A stretch of 55,202 bases of DNA from an uncultured Clostridia bacterium (GCA_944380845.1 CALWIU010000010.1:1-55202), one strand, 5' to 3'; counted from the first letter of the stretch, positions 1 to 9,671 are shown. Notes: generated by a model not told the origin, from the letters alone. Numbers and translations: made by a program.

Positions 1-1329
1 TTATTTTCCGTTTTTATCCCGCTCACGGATCACAAAGCGCGTTGGGGTTCCTTCCAAGCCGAACACCGCACGGATTTGATTGTCCAGATAGCGCTGATAG
101 CTGTAATGGAACAAATCTTTTTTATTGACAAAGCAAACGAATGTCGGCGGTCTGGTTGAAGCCTGCGTGATATAATAAATTTTCAAGCGTTTGCCCTTAT
201 CTGTTGGCGGCTGGACGCGGGCTTCCGCCGCCGCTAAAACATCATTCAGTTTTCCTGTAGAAATACGCATGGCGTTCTGTGTATTGACATACTGAATCAG
301 ATCAAACAACCGGTTCAGCCGCTGACCGGTTTTTGCAGAAATAAAAATGATCGGCGCATAAGACATGAAGGAAAAATCATTCATCAGCTTTTTGCGGTAG
401 CTGTCCATGCTTTTATCATCTTTTTCATAAGCATCCCATTTATTGACCGCGATAATGCAGGCTTTTCCCTGCTCGTGAGCAATGCCGGCAACTTTTGAGT
501 CCTGTTCGGTGAAGCCGACAACAGCGTCAATCATAATAACACAAACATCTGCGCGCTCAACCGCGGCAACGGCCCTTAATACGCTGTATCGCTCGATTTC
601 GTCATCTACCTTCGATTTTCTGCGCAGCCCCGCCGTATCGATAAAGATATACTTCTGATCTTTAACGGTCACTTCAGTATCAGCAGCATCGCGGGTGGTT
701 CCGGCGATATCCGAAACAATCATGCGCTTTTCGCCGCAAACCGCATTCACTAAGGATGATTTACCGACATTGGGCTTGCCGATCACGGCAACTTTAATGG
801 CATCCGGATCGTCCGGTTCTTCCGTTTGTTCCGGAAACAGCGCGCAAACGGCATCCAAAAGATCCCCCGTGCCATGACCATGGACGGCTGAAACAGCAAT
901 GGGGTCGCCCAATCCGAGATTATAGAATTCATAAAACTCCGGATCCGGTTCGCCGACTGAGTCACATTTATTCACGCAAAGCACCACCGGTTTGTTGCTC
1001 TTCATCAGAAGCTGCGCTACTTCTTTATCTGTTGCAACGACACCGGATCGAATATCCGTAACAAAAATAATGACATCAGAATGATCGATAGCCGTCTGCG
1101 CCTGAGCGCGCATCTGCCGAAGCAGAACATCATCGGAAAACGGCTCAATACCACCGGTATCCACAATCATAAAAGTTTGATTGCGCCAATCACAGTCGGC
1201 ATACAGACGATCTCGCGTTACACCGGGACGATCGTCAACAATTGCAAGCCGTCTGCCACATAATTTATTAAAAAGCGTTGATTTGCCGACATTGGGTCTG
1301 CCGACAATCGCAACAATTGGTTTTGCCAT
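1..1329 (-). CDS. der: Ribosome-associated GTPase Der (EngA)
   Basis: Tandem-GTPase protein of 442 residues, the usual length for Der, which acts in maturation of the 50S ribosomal subunit. Two P-loops are visible, GRPNVGKS near residues 10-17 and GKPNVGKS near 184-191, each followed by a DTxG switch (DTGG near 57, DTAGL in the second domain) and an NKxD motif (NKCD, NKWD). The C-terminal third fits the KH-like domain of the family. The stop codon is the first three bases of the window, so the gene is complete. The ATG has a GAGGTG ribosome binding site. It follows the DUF512 gene by 9 nt, a pairing common in clostridia, so the two are probably co-transcribed. Confidence 0.97.
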   Translation of the reverse strand: MAKPIVAIVGRPNVGKSTLFNKLCGRRLAIVDDRPGVTRDRLYADCDWRNQTFMIVDTGGIEPFSDDVLLRQMRAQAQTAIDHSDVIIFVTDIRSGVVATDKEVAQLLMKSNKPVVLCVNKCDSVGEPDPEFYEFYNLGLGDPIAVSAVHGHGTGDLLDAVCALFPEQTEEPDDPDAIKVAVIGKPNVGKSSLVNAVCGEKRMIVSDIAGTTRDAADTEVTVKDQKYIFIDTAGLRRKSKVDDEIERYSVLRAVAAVERADVCVIMIDAVVGFTEQDSKVAGIAHEQGKACIIAVNKWDAYEKDDKSMDSYRKKLMNDFSFMSYAPIIFISAKTGQRLNRLFDLIQYVNTQNAMRISTGKLNDVLAAAEARVQPPTDKGKRLKIYYITQASTRPPTFVCFVNKKDLFHYSYQRYLDNQIRAVFGLEGTPTRFVIRERDKNGK

Positions 1330-1338
1330 ATCTGCACC

Positions 1339-2658
1339 TCACAATCCCAAAATCGCATTCAAAAGCGCAGCACCGTCGGTCTCCGGGATGACTTGTACGC
1401 GCATATGCGTTTCCGCTTCAACCTGTTCAAGGGTAACATCATCAAGGAAAACCGGTTCTGTTTCGCTTTTCAGCATCGCGGAAGTCAAAAGAAGCGTATC
1501 AGCGGGCTGCCTGTACTGCTTCAGCGCCGCAAGAAGATCTTTTCCGGTAATCAGTCCAGCAACGGTCACGCTGGAACCGAAAAAATGATTTTCAACAGCT
1601 ATCACATCGCAGGACACGGAAGGAAATTTATCCTTTACCGCCTGTGCCAGCGAATGCAGAAGCGGATATGCCAGCACCCCGGTGGCAATCAATGTTTTCT
1701 GCGGTCGCGGCGTCATGTGACTGCCTTCTGCTAAAGCACTGAAAAAAGAGTCCCTCAGCATCGCCCATAAGCCGACACCATTCTCGAGCTGCGAAAAATC
1801 ATCATAAAAATCAGAGTCGGGGACATCGAAACCCGCAAGGAGATAAAATTCATCCGCAGGATAACATAGCTTTCTGCCGTTAAAATAAGAAAAATGCTCA
1901 TTAAAGGCTTGAATGATTCGCAAAACCTCTCGAGCGGAATCACGATTATAGGATTCAATTTCTGGCAATCCTGATCGATAAGCAGTTAAACCAACAGGAA
2001 CGGCGGCAATACTCTGCACCGCCGGATATCGCTTAGAAAGCTCATCCAGTGAAAAATCAAGAGCAGCGCCATCGTTGATTCCCGGACAAAGGACAAGCTG
2101 CGTATTCATCTGTATGCCGGCATCACAAAAACGATCAATGATCGAAAGCACTTGTCCTGCCTTGGGGTTCCCCATCATCTTGACGCGCAAATCCGGATCC
2201 ATCGTATGCACCGAAATATTGATCGGGCTGATGTGCAAATCAATAATGCGCTGCACTTCCCTTTCGCTGATGGCGGTTAGGGTAATATAATTACCGAAGA
2301 AAAAGGATAGCCGTGAGTCATCGTCCTTAAAATACAGGCTGTCACGCATTCCCGGCGGCATTTGATCGACAAAGCAGAAAATACAGCGATTCCGGCAATG
2401 CTGTTTTTGATCCATCAAATAAGTGTCAAAACACAAGCCAAGGCTGTCAACATCAGGCAAATGTCGAATTTTTCGGTGTTTTTCCTTGCCTTTATCCGTC
2501 AGATAACGAAGCGAGAGATTTTCAGCATTCGCATAAAACCGATAATCCAGCACATCGTAAATATCATGACCGTTGATCGACAACAGCGTGTCGCCGCCCT
2601 TGATTTTCTTTTTATCAGCAAAGGAACCCGGCTCAACCGATTGAATTTTAACAGGCAA
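1339..2658 (-). CDS. DUF512 family radical SAM protein with N-terminal PDZ-like domain
   Basis: About 439 residues. The N-terminus (VEPGSFADKKKIKGGD) is PDZ-like. A radical SAM-type CX3CX2C cluster (CRNRCIFC, Cys88/92/95 from the chosen start) follows, and the C-terminal half matches the DUF512 family. The biochemical function of this family is not established; it is usually found directly upstream of der, as here. I chose a TTG start at 2658 because GGGGGTG lies at SD distance and the product then begins MPVKIQSVEPGS. An ATG at 2676 is possible but has no clear SD. The assignment to the family is firm; the start is not. Confidence 0.9.
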   Translation of the reverse strand: MPVKIQSVEPGSFADKKKIKGGDTLLSINGHDIYDVLDYRFYANAENLSLRYLTDKGKEKHRKIRHLPDVDSLGLCFDTYLMDQKQHCRNRCIFCFVDQMPPGMRDSLYFKDDDSRLSFFFGNYITLTAISEREVQRIIDLHISPINISVHTMDPDLRVKMMGNPKAGQVLSIIDRFCDAGIQMNTQLVLCPGINDGAALDFSLDELSKRYPAVQSIAAVPVGLTAYRSGLPEIESYNRDSAREVLRIIQAFNEHFSYFNGRKLCYPADEFYLLAGFDVPDSDFYDDFSQLENGVGLWAMLRDSFFSALAEGSHMTPRPQKTLIATGVLAYPLLHSLAQAVKDKFPSVSCDVIAVENHFFGSSVTVAGLITGKDLLAALKQYRQPADTLLLTSAMLKSETEPVFLDDVTLEQVEAETHMRVQVIPETDGAALLNAILGL

Positions 2659-2699
2659 AGAAACACCCCCATTCATGCAAAGTTCCACACATGGGAAAA

Positions 2700-2724
2700 G
2701 GCGGGGAAGGATCACTTCTCCGCC
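2700..2724 (-). terminator. Terminator after rpmF
   Basis: Inverted repeat GGCGG-GAAG / CTTC-CCGCC with a short loop, followed on the minus strand by TTTT. It lies 20 nt beyond the rpmF stop and separates rpmF from the DUF512-der unit. Confidence 0.75.
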
Positions 2725-2744
2725 TGTAAAACACTGTAGGGATT

Positions 2745-2927
2745 TTATTCCTCAACGGTGATAACCTGACGACCATTGTACTGACCGCAGGTGCCGCACA
2801 ATCTGTGGCTTCTCTTATAAGCGCCGCAGTTCGGGCATTTTTCGATAGCAGGAGCATCCAGTTTCCAAACATTGGATCTTCTTTTATCTCTTCTTGCGTG
2901 AGAAACGCGTCTTGCAGGTACTGCCAT
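2745..2927 (-). CDS. rpmF: 50S ribosomal protein L32
   Basis: 60 residues. The N-terminus MAVPARRVSHARRDKRRS is characteristic of L32, and two CxxC pairs (CPNC and CGTC) form the zinc ribbon of the Zn-containing form. The ATG at 2927 has a full GGAGG SD 8-10 nt upstream. It directly follows the DUF177 gene (4 nt gap), the nearly universal bacterial DUF177-rpmF arrangement. Both are likely driven by the consensus promoter at 3474-3502. Confidence 0.97.
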   Translation of the reverse strand: MAVPARRVSHARRDKRRSNVWKLDAPAIEKCPNCGAYKRSHRLCGTCGQYNGRQVITVEE

Positions 2928-2931
2928 AATT

Positions 2932-3444
2932 TTAATCCTCCTGTGATTTATCCATAGAATCGTCAAGAAGCTGCCGCAAGGCGGCAAGCCTGGGATCCGA
3001 AGGCTTTTGACAGTCGCAGTCACTCAGATTGCGATCCACGCCGCAGATCGGACAAAGCCCTTTGCAATCATCGCGGCACAAAAAGCGCGTCGGAAGCGAA
3101 AGGATTGCATCTTCATAACACAGGCTGTCCAGATCCAGTGACAAATCCGAGTTGACGACAATGCCATCGTCCTCCTCTTCCGATTCCGTTCTGCACAGCG
3201 TGTGAACAATAGGGATAGAGAAGACGCGTTCAGTCACAGCAGCACAACGATCACAGGGGGCACGAAAAGAAAAATCCGCCATTCCCTGTATTGTCACGAT
3301 GCCGCAATGATTTGCTACTGTGCCGCGACAAACGATCCCCGACGGGAACCTTTCATCGGCACAATCGCCGTCTGTCGGAACGAGACGATCAAAACTCACG
3401 ACACTGCCTTCGTTCTCAAAGATATTCGCGAGTTCAATCACCAT
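2932..3444 (-). CDS. DUF177 (YceD-like) protein
   Basis: 170 residues, member of the DUF177/YceD family, which in bacteria and plastids is linked to 23S rRNA accumulation and ribosome assembly. Visible features are the CDRC motif near residue 68, an acidic middle segment (SEEEDDG) and a C-terminal cysteine cluster (CRDDCKGLCPICG ... CDC) that may bind zinc; such C-terminal Cys motifs are common in the Firmicutes form. The ATG at 3444 follows a GGAGG SD. It is upstream of rpmF in the same transcript. Confidence 0.92.
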   Translation of the reverse strand: MVIELANIFENEGSVVSFDRLVPTDGDCADERFPSGIVCRGTVANHCGIVTIQGMADFSFRAPCDRCAAVTERVFSIPIVHTLCRTESEEEDDGIVVNSDLSLDLDSLCYEDAILSLPTRFLCRDDCKGLCPICGVDRNLSDCDCQKPSDPRLAALRQLLDDSMDKSQED

Positions 3445-3473
3445 GCGAAAGCCTCCAAAACTCATACCATAAT

Positions 3474-3502
3474 ATTATATAGAGAATCGGAACTTTTGTC
3501 AA
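3474..3502 (-). promoter_or_regulatory. Consensus sigma-A promoter for DUF177-rpmF
   Basis: Minus strand TTGACA, a 17-nt spacer and TATAAT: an exact match to the vegetative consensus, 30 nt upstream of the DUF177 start. Strong expression is expected for a ribosomal protein operon. Confidence 0.9.
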
Positions 3503-3510
3503 GAAAAACT

Positions 3511-3927
3511 TTAGATTTTTTTGCAGAATTCCAAAACGCCCTCGGGCAAATCTTCTTCTGCCATGGAAAGAGTAAAGACAAAATCAGTTTCTGTCATTTT
3601 TGAAAGATCAGCTACTTTGCGAAGGAAAGAAGCGGTCTCTTCCGGGTCACGCGAACCAATGCGCAGCGTTGCGTCAACCAAAACATCGGTGATGTCGTGA
3701 TTGCCTGCGCAAAGTCCGCACAGAAGACCATAAAACATATCGTACCCGGCAATGCCATAGTCATCGGTGGTAACAAGGCGCGCCTGATAGTTGACATTGT
3801 AGGAAAGAGCCTTATTCTTTTCTACCGCAACAACATTACCGTTCGAGCGAGCCAGAGCGGCGTTAACCTCCTCAATCAGGCGTTTGGTTTTTCCGCTGCC
3901 CTTCGTTCCGATCAACAATTTAACCAT
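3511..3927 (-). CDS. Small P-loop ATPase-like protein, function unknown
   Basis: 138 residues starting MVKLLIGTKGSGKTKRL. A Walker A motif (GTKGSGKT) lies at residues 7-14, and a hydrophobic strand ending in Asp (TDVLVDAT) near 80-87 may be Walker B. No further domain follows, so it is a minimal P-loop protein. Proteins of this type in clostridia are sometimes labelled PilT-like, but nothing here suggests pili. The SD AAAGGAG is well placed. It lies 14 nt after pgi and is probably co-transcribed with it. I assign no function. Confidence 0.75.
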   Translation of the reverse strand: MVKLLIGTKGSGKTKRLIEEVNAALARSNGNVVAVEKNKALSYNVNYQARLVTTDDYGIAGYDMFYGLLCGLCAGNHDITDVLVDATLRIGSRDPEETASFLRKVADLSKMTETDFVFTLSMAEEDLPEGVLEFCKKI

Positions 3928-3941
3928 AAGTATCGACTCCT

Positions 3942-5297
3942 TTACGATTGATGATGTAGTCTTTTTGCAAGCTCGTCGGAAAGATCTTCATAACCGGGCT
4001 TTCCGAGCAGAGCGAACATATTCTTTTTATACATTTCCACGCCGGGCTGATTAAAGGGATTTACCCCCAGAATATAACCGGAAATCGCGCACGCTTTCTC
4101 CAGGAAATAAATAAGCTCACCGGCACAATAGGCGCTCATTTCAGGCAAACGCAGAATGATGTTGGGAACACCACCATCGGTATGCGCCAATACGGTGCCT
4201 TCAAACGCTTTCTGGTTAACATAGGACATGGTTTTGCCGGCAAGGAAATTCAAACCGTCGAGATTTTCCGGATCTTCCGCAATGGTAATATCATTTTTGC
4301 TTTTGTCAAAGACAACCACGGTTTCAAACAGCAAACGGGAGCCTTCCTGGACATATTGTCCTAAAGAATGCAGATCGGTAGAATAAATTGCACTGGCAGG
4401 GAAAATACCTTTATTTTCCTTTCCTTCGCTTTCGCCGAAAAGCTGTTTAAACCACTCATTCATCATCTGATAATCCGGCTCATAGCTGACCATCATTTCA
4501 ACCATTTTACCCTTGCGATATAAAATATTCCGAATTGCGGCATAGCGATAGCAATCATTCTTCTGCCAATCCGGATCGGCATACTTTTCGGCTGATGCGG
4601 CAGCGCCTGCCATCAGCGAAGCGATATCGATGCCCGCAGCGGCGATCGGCAGAAGCCCAACAGCAGTCAAAACGGAATATCTGCCGCCGACATTATCCGG
4701 CACAACAAACATTTCATACCCTTCGCGCAAAGAAAGATCATGCAGTGTGCCTTTCGCGCGATCGGTCGTCGCATAGATACGCTTTGCCGCTTCTTCTGCT
4801 CCGTACTTTTCGACCAGAAGCTGACGGAAAAGGCGGAACGCAATCGCAGGCTCAGTCGTCGTGCCTGACTTGGAAATCACATTGACGGAAAAATCTTTTT
4901 GACGGCAGAGAGAAAGAACCTGTGAAAGTTCAGCCGGGCTGATGCTGTTGCCGACAAAAAAGATCTGAGGGTCGTTTTTGTCACGAACCAAATTATAATT
5001 TTTAGACTTTACAAATTCAAGAACGGCGCGTGCACCAAGATAAGAACCACCGATGCCGATAACCACAAGAATATCGGAATCGGAACGGATTTTCGCGGCG
5101 CAGGACTGGATGCGGGAAAATTCCTCTTTGTCATAATCAAAGGGTAAAGTCAACCAGCCGTGAAAATCATTTCCTTTGGCAGCAGCCTTGTTGCTGTAAA
5201 GGAAATCGTGGGCTTTTCTTATTTCTGGATCGAGCGCTTTGCAGTCATCCGCAGAAATAAAAGAATCCAGATAACTGCAATTCAACTGAACGGACAT
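3942..5297 (-). CDS. pgi: Glucose-6-phosphate isomerase
   Basis: 451 residues; interconverts glucose-6-phosphate and fructose-6-phosphate in glycolysis. Recognisable family segments are [31 protein letters not shown] (SIS-type sugar phosphate site), the [17 protein letters not shown] signature and [14 protein letters not shown] near the C-terminus. I chose the ATG at 5297 ([13 protein letters not shown]), behind GGAGG. A TTGAAA/TACAAT promoter lies at 5337-5365, and the small P-loop gene follows in the same direction. Confidence 0.97.
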   Translation of the reverse strand: MSVQLNCSYLDSFISADDCKALDPEIRKAHDFLYSNKAAAKGNDFHGWLTLPFDYDKEEFSRIQSCAAKIRSDSDILVVIGIGGSYLGARAVLEFVKSKNYNLVRDKNDPQIFFVGNSISPAELSQVLSLCRQKDFSVNVISKSGTTTEPAIAFRLFRQLLVEKYGAEEAAKRIYATTDRAKGTLHDLSLREGYEMFVVPDNVGGRYSVLTAVGLLPIAAAGIDIASLMAGAAASAEKYADPDWQKNDCYRYAAIRNILYRKGKMVEMMVSYEPDYQMMNEWFKQLFGESEGKENKGIFPASAIYSTDLHSLGQYVQEGSRLLFETVVVFDKSKNDITIAEDPENLDGLNFLAGKTMSYVNQKAFEGTVLAHTDGGVPNIILRLPEMSAYCAGELIYFLEKACAISGYILGVNPFNQPGVEMYKKNMFALLGKPGYEDLSDELAKRLHHQS

Positions 5298-5336
5298 GTA
5301 CACAGAACCTCCGGGGTATTGCATTTAGTTGTGACT

Positions 5337-5365
5337 ATTGTACTATATGAAGAAAAATTTTTCAA
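5337..5365 (-). promoter_or_regulatory. Promoter for pgi
   Basis: Minus strand TTGAAA, 17-nt spacer, TACAAT, about 40 nt upstream of the pgi ATG. It is a good sigma-A match. Confidence 0.75.
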
Positions 5366-5481
5366 TAGATAATCGATACTTTTTTCCCGACTCTGGAACT
5401 TCGTTGAAAAAACAGAGAGGATACAGCAAAAATGTTTGTCAATTTCACAAAAAACGATCCGATACTTGCAGCCAAAAAACA

Positions 5482-5501
5482 GGCGGATCTTTTGATCCGC
5501 C
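5482..5501 (-). terminator. Terminator after dacF
   Basis: Perfect stem GGCGGATC / GATCCGCC with a 4-nt loop, followed on the minus strand by TGTTTTTT. It lies 21 nt beyond the dacF stop. Confidence 0.85.
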
Positions 5502-5522
5502 CGCAGCAAAACAAGAAGCCTT

Positions 5523-6746
5523 TTATTTCTCTTCATCGGAGTTTATAATTTTTCTGAGAAATCCCCAAAAACTGATCTTTGGAATCTCTTCCTGACACAG
5601 AAGCGGGTATTCGCACAACACATCATCGCCCAATAAAAACTCCACAGTTCCCACTCGCTGCCCCTTTTCTACTGGAGCGCTGACCTCTGCATCAGGCGTT
5701 ACCCGGCAAGTGATCTTCTCTTTTTCACCCCGTGTCAAAAGCACCGGCTGCATTTCCGGAACATCAGGAAGCAATTTTTCCTTTGTTCCGCCGATGACAC
5801 GAACTGGCTGCCAGTCGGTGCGATCAACCGTCGGCGTAAAACACTCATAATTGGAAAAACCCCAGTCCAAAAGCGTTTTTGCCCCTTCAAACCGCAGATT
5901 GCTGTTCTCGCTGCCCATAACAACGGCTATCAGGGAAAGTCCGTCTCGTTCTGCGGTAGCACAGACACAGCACCCCGCCTTATCCGTTGTTCCCGTTTTC
6001 AAACCGGTGATTCCCTTATAGCTGCGCACCAGTTTATTGGTGTTTACCAGCTGCGTTTCTCCGCCGCGCAAGCTATCCATCCAAATAGTTGAATACTCCT
6101 TTATGATTGGGTGCTTTATCAGCTCACGCGCCATCAAGGCGATGTCGTAAGCCGTCGTCAAGTGCTCATCTGTTGTATCATCCAGACCGGTGCAGTTAAC
6201 AAAATGGGTATCGTTCATTCCCAGTTCTTTTGCACGGGCATTCATTCTCTCCACAAATGCCTCTTCACTGCCCGCCACATATTCACCCAAAAGCGTGCAG
6301 GCGTCATTTGCGCTATAAACGGCAGTAGCTTTCAGAAGTTCATCCACACTCATTTCTTCGCCCGGTTCCAGCCAGATCTGCGACCCGCCCATTGAGCACG
6401 CATTTTCTGAAGCCGCGACTCGATCAGTCAAAGAAATCTGTCCGCTCTCAATGGCTTCACACACCAACAGCATAGACATGATCTTGGTCACGGATGCAGG
6501 ATATAATTTTTCTTTTTCATTCTGTGCCATCAGCACCTGACCGCTTGACGCCTCCATTAAAATTGAAGCTTTTGCTGATATTTCAACCTTCATTGATGTG
6601 TCTGCCATTGCTGACAAAGCGGCGGCGGAAGCAGCCACTTCCCTGCCGAGTTGTGCATTCGGAAGAGTAGCCTCCAACGCAAGCGAAGGAGCCAGCAAAA
6701 AACAACACAATTGCAGGACAAGTAAAATACTTATTATTTTTTTCAT
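5523..6746 (-). CDS. dacF: D-alanyl-D-alanine carboxypeptidase (DacF-like, PBP5 family)
   Basis: 407 residues. It trims D-Ala from peptidoglycan pentapeptides outside the membrane. A signal peptide (MKKIISILLVLQLCCFLLAPSLA) is visible. The three serine-peptidase motifs are intact: SVTK at 85-88, SAN at 145-147 and KTG at 250-252. A PBP5 C-terminal beta domain and a short tail follow. Within this family the pairing with sigG recalls B. subtilis dacF, a forespore-expressed gene. With no terminator in the 54-nt gap after sigG, it is probably read from the sigG promoter and may act on spore germ-cell wall or cortex; that role is inference from position. Confidence 0.92.
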   Translation of the reverse strand: MKKIISILLVLQLCCFLLAPSLALEATLPNAQLGREVAASAAALSAMADTSMKVEISAKASILMEASSGQVLMAQNEKEKLYPASVTKIMSMLLVCEAIESGQISLTDRVAASENACSMGGSQIWLEPGEEMSVDELLKATAVYSANDACTLLGEYVAGSEEAFVERMNARAKELGMNDTHFVNCTGLDDTTDEHLTTAYDIALMARELIKHPIIKEYSTIWMDSLRGGETQLVNTNKLVRSYKGITGLKTGTTDKAGCCVCATAERDGLSLIAVVMGSENSNLRFEGAKTLLDWGFSNYECFTPTVDRTDWQPVRVIGGTKEKLLPDVPEMQPVLLTRGEKEKITCRVTPDAEVSAPVEKGQRVGTVEFLLGDDVLCEYPLLCQEEIPKISFWGFLRKIINSDEEK

Positions 6747-6800
6747 ATTCTCACCGTCTTTCTCTACGGCAGTTTATGAAAAAAACAAGGATAATATGAT

Positions 6801-7568
6801 TCAATTATTTTTGATCTTATCTAAAGCGCCCTTTTCCAGCCGGGACACCTGCGCCTGAGAAATATGAATTTCTTTAGCGACCTCTGTCTGCGTTTTTCCC
6901 TGAAAAAACCGCAGCTCAAGAATCTTTTTTTCCCTGGTGCTTAAATTTTCCATGGCGTCTTTAAAGTGTATCTCGTCGATCCAGTCGCTTTCGGTACTTT
7001 TGTCACTGATCTGATCCATGACATATACCGTATCAGTCGAATCGGAATAAACTGGATCATAAAGTGAAACCGGCTGCGCTACGGCTTCCAGCGCCAGAAC
7101 AACCTGCGGAACCGGCAAAGATAATTCGGCGGCGATTTCCTCCACCGTTGGTTCGCGGTCGAGTCCTTCCTGTAATTTTTCGCGCGCCTGCATGGACTTA
7201 TAAGCGATATCGCGAACCGAGCGCGATACGCGAACGGTATTATAATCTCTGAGATAACGCCGAAGCTCCCCTTCGATCATCGGCACGGCATAGGTGCTGA
7301 ATTTAATATTCAGGTCGGTATTAAAATTTTTAATCGCCTTAATCAAACCGATACAGCCCACCTGAAACAAATCGTCCATGCTTTCGCCACGATTGGAAAA
7401 GCGTTGAATAACCCGCAATACCAACCGTAAATTCCCCTTCACCAGCTCATCGCAGGCTTGTTTGTCGCCCTGCTTCACTTTGCGAAGCAGGGTGTTTTTT
7501 TCGTCTTCTGATAAAACTTTTAATTTTCCGGTGTTGATCCCGCTGATTTCTACTTTATTGAATTGCAT
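6801..7568 (-). CDS. sigG: RNA polymerase sporulation sigma factor SigG
   Basis: 255 residues. The N-terminus MQFNKVEISGINTGKLKVLS is diagnostic of SigG, the late forespore sigma factor. Region 2 (DDLFQVGCIGLIKAIKNF ... FSTYAVPMIEGELRRYLRD) and the region 4 helix-turn-helix (TQTEVAKEIHISQAQVSRLEK) are clear. I chose the ATG at 7568, behind GGAGG. The upstream promoter matches the SigG consensus, so autoregulation is likely. dacF follows in the same direction. Its usual neighbour sigE/spoIIGA is not adjacent here. Confidence 0.97.
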   Translation of the reverse strand: MQFNKVEISGINTGKLKVLSEDEKNTLLRKVKQGDKQACDELVKGNLRLVLRVIQRFSNRGESMDDLFQVGCIGLIKAIKNFNTDLNIKFSTYAVPMIEGELRRYLRDYNTVRVSRSVRDIAYKSMQAREKLQEGLDREPTVEEIAAELSLPVPQVVLALEAVAQPVSLYDPVYSDSTDTVYVMDQISDKSTESDWIDEIHFKDAMENLSTREKKILELRFFQGKTQTEVAKEIHISQAQVSRLEKGALDKIKNN

Positions 7569-7607
7569 AGCGAACCTCCGTTGAATATGTAACGGAATCA
7601 ACACCGA

Positions 7608-7637
7608 TAGTATGGTCCTTTTTTTGGTCGATCATAC
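7608..7637 (-). promoter_or_regulatory. SigG-type forespore promoter of sigG-dacF
   Basis: Minus strand GTATG, 18-nt spacer, CATACTA. This fits the B. subtilis SigG consensus (GHATR, N18, CATNHTA) at every constrained base. It lies 40 nt upstream of the sigG start, as expected for an autoregulated sigG gene. Confidence 0.82.
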
Positions 7638-7693
7638 AAGAAGGTTCGGAAGTTCCCATCAAGCAATCAAAAATGGAACAGAAAACAAAAAAA

Positions 7694-7720
7694 CACCGCC
7701 TTCTTTTCAGAAGACGGCGT
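7694..7720 (-). terminator. Terminator after metK
   Basis: Stem CGCCGTCTTCT / AGAAGGCGGTG (one G-T pair) with a 4-5-nt loop, followed on the minus strand by seven T. It lies 19 nt beyond the metK stop. Confidence 0.9.
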
Positions 7721-7738
7721 AAACAGCGGTATAAAAAA

Positions 7739-8914
7739 TTATTTCAGCATAGCGGCCAGACTTTTTGCAGCAGCTTCATTGATATCTTCCCACGGGAAAT
7801 GAACATCGGTTCTGCCGAAATGTCCGTAAGAAGCGGTAGCGGCATAAATCGGCCGGCGCAAGTCAAGATAATCGATGATCGCGGCAGGGCGAAGATCAAA
7901 GGAAGCCGTTATCCAATCGGCAATGGCTTCATCATCGATTTTACCGGTTCCCTTGGTGTCGGCAAAAACCGAAATCGGCTGGGCAACACCGATGGAATAG
8001 CTCAATTGAACCTCGCAGACTTTGCAAACGCCGGAAGCGACGGCGGTTTTCGCGATGTGACGCGCCATATACGCAGCGCTGCGATCAACTTTCGTCGGAT
8101 CCTTTCCGGAAAAAGCACCGCCGCCATGAGCAGCATAACCGCCATAAGTATCGCAAATGATCTTTCTTCCGGTCAAGCCGGTATCTGCCGCCGGTCCACC
8201 CAACACAAAGCGTCCGGTAGGGTTGATATAATAGCGGGTATTTTCATCCAACAAATCAGCTGGAATGACTTTTTTGATCACCTTTTCAATCATATCCGAA
8301 ACGATGGTGTCGTGGTCAGCGTCAGGATCATGCTGCGTCGAAAGGACGACTGCTGCCACCCGGACGGGGACATGATCGTGATATTCAACAGTGACCTGAG
8401 ATTTGCCGTCCGGACGAAGATAAGCGATCTCGCCCTGTTTGCGTGCCTCGGTCAGGCGACGGGTCAACCGGTGTGCCAGAGCAATGGCAAGGGGCATATA
8501 TTCCGGCGTTTCATCGCTGGCATAGCCGAACATCATTCCCTGATCGCCTGCGCCGATATCTTCTGAGTCGCTCTGCTTTGCCTCCAACGAACGATCAACA
8601 CCCATAGCGATGTCCGGTGACTGTGTGTGCAGGGAACAGGTAACATCACAGCGATCGGTAAATCCGTATTCATCCTTCGTATAGCCAATCGAACGGATCG
8701 CCTCACGGGCAACTTCCTCATAGTTTACATCTGCGGATGTTGTAATCTCGCCCATAATATGTACCGCGCCCGGCTCAGCCGTTGTTTCACAGGCGCAACG
8801 GCTCATTGGATCCTGTTTCAGCAGCGCATCCAGCACACAATCGGAAATCGTATCACAGATTTTATCAGGATGCCCTTCGGTTACCGATTCGGAGGTGAAA
8901 TAATATTTACTCAT
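7739..8914 (-). CDS. metK: S-adenosylmethionine synthetase
   Basis: 391 residues; makes SAM from methionine and ATP. Clear MetK signatures are the N-terminal [28 protein letters not shown] in the middle and [19 protein letters not shown] in the central/C-terminal domain. The ATG has an AAGGA SD. It overlaps the end of the relQ gene by 8 nt, so the two are translationally coupled and share the promoter at 9623-9651. I see no SAM riboswitch upstream. Confidence 0.98.
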   Translation of the reverse strand: MSKYYFTSESVTEGHPDKICDTISDCVLDALLKQDPMSRCACETTAEPGAVHIMGEITTSADVNYEEVAREAIRSIGYTKDEYGFTDRCDVTCSLHTQSPDIAMGVDRSLEAKQSDSEDIGAGDQGMMFGYASDETPEYMPLAIALAHRLTRRLTEARKQGEIAYLRPDGKSQVTVEYHDHVPVRVAAVVLSTQHDPDADHDTIVSDMIEKVIKKVIPADLLDENTRYYINPTGRFVLGGPAADTGLTGRKIICDTYGGYAAHGGGAFSGKDPTKVDRSAAYMARHIAKTAVASGVCKVCEVQLSYSIGVAQPISVFADTKGTGKIDDEAIADWITASFDLRPAAIIDYLDLRRPIYAATASYGHFGRTDVHFPWEDINEAAAKSLAAMLK

Positions 8915-9587
8915 GATTTGGCTGTCCTTCTTTCAATTCTTTATAAATCGACTGCATTTCACTATCAAGCGAAGTAATCGTGTCGGCGCAGGTCTTCAAT
9001 CTTTCCTTTAAACCTGCCGGAACAGATTCTTCGGTTTTATAACGAAGCTGGTGGTCAAGGCTCGCCCAAAAGTCCATGGCAATGGTCCGAATCTGCACCT
9101 CAACGAGCACCGGCACCGTTTTTTCCGCCAAAAAAATCGGGATACTGACAACAAGATGTAAACTGCGATATCCGTTATCCTTTGGCTCTTTTATGTAATC
9201 ACGGACTCGGACTTCCGTCACATCGTCCTGTGACACCAACAGATCAGCGACGCGGTAGACATCCTCAATATAATTGCAAATCACACGGACGCCGGCAATA
9301 TCATATAAGTTTTTTGTCATCGATTCCACAGAAATCGGAAGATTTTTCCTTTGCAGCTTTTCAATAATGCTTTTCGGCTTCTTCAAACGATACTCCATAT
9401 GGTGAATGGGGTTATGCGAATAGCGGACACTAAACTCTTCATCCAATATTTCCAGCTTCGTACGCACTTCTTTAATGGCTGCATTGTATAATTGGATCTG
9501 ATAAAAATACTCGCGAATGTTATCCTGAAAAATCTCCTGGATCTCAGGAGGCGGTGCCTGCAAATCGTTTTTTGGTTCGAGCTGCAC
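8907..9587 (-). CDS. Small alarmone synthetase (RelQ/YjbM-like GTP pyrophosphokinase)
   Basis: 226 residues, the size of single-domain RelQ-type synthetases that make (p)ppGpp from ATP and GTP/GDP. The synthetase fold is recognisable from [37 protein letters not shown] and [23 protein letters not shown]. No HD hydrolase or TGS domain is present. The start is GTG at 9587 with an upstream GGA-type SD. It is the first gene of a relQ-metK pair, an arrangement I note but cannot explain functionally. Confidence 0.9.
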   Translation of the reverse strand: MQLEPKNDLQAPPPEIQEIFQDNIREYFYQIQLYNAAIKEVRTKLEILDEEFSVRYSHNPIHHMEYRLKKPKSIIEKLQRKNLPISVESMTKNLYDIAGVRVICNYIEDVYRVADLLVSQDDVTEVRVRDYIKEPKDNGYRSLHLVVSIPIFLAEKTVPVLVEVQIRTIAMDFWASLDHQLRYKTEESVPAGLKERLKTCADTITSLDSEMQSIYKELKEGQPNHE

Positions 9588-9622
9588 ACTTTCACTTCCT
9601 TTTATCGGATGTATTGAGTCCT

Positions 9623-9651
9623 ATTATCTTATATAATCCGACACCTGTCAA
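9623..9651 (-). promoter_or_regulatory. Promoter for relQ-metK
   Basis: Minus strand TTGACA, 17-nt spacer, GATAAT. It sits in the 84-nt gap between hydF and the GTG start of relQ. No terminator after hydF is visible, so read-through is possible. Confidence 0.7.
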
Positions 9652-9671
9652 GTGATATCCGTTAAAATCGA

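Noticed and set aside
7673..8566. 297-codon frame on the plus strand
   Set aside because: Antisense shadow of metK and its terminator; no recognisable domain.
8915..9000. SAM riboswitch ahead of metK
   Set aside because: metK overlaps relQ by 8 nt; there is no leader to hold one.
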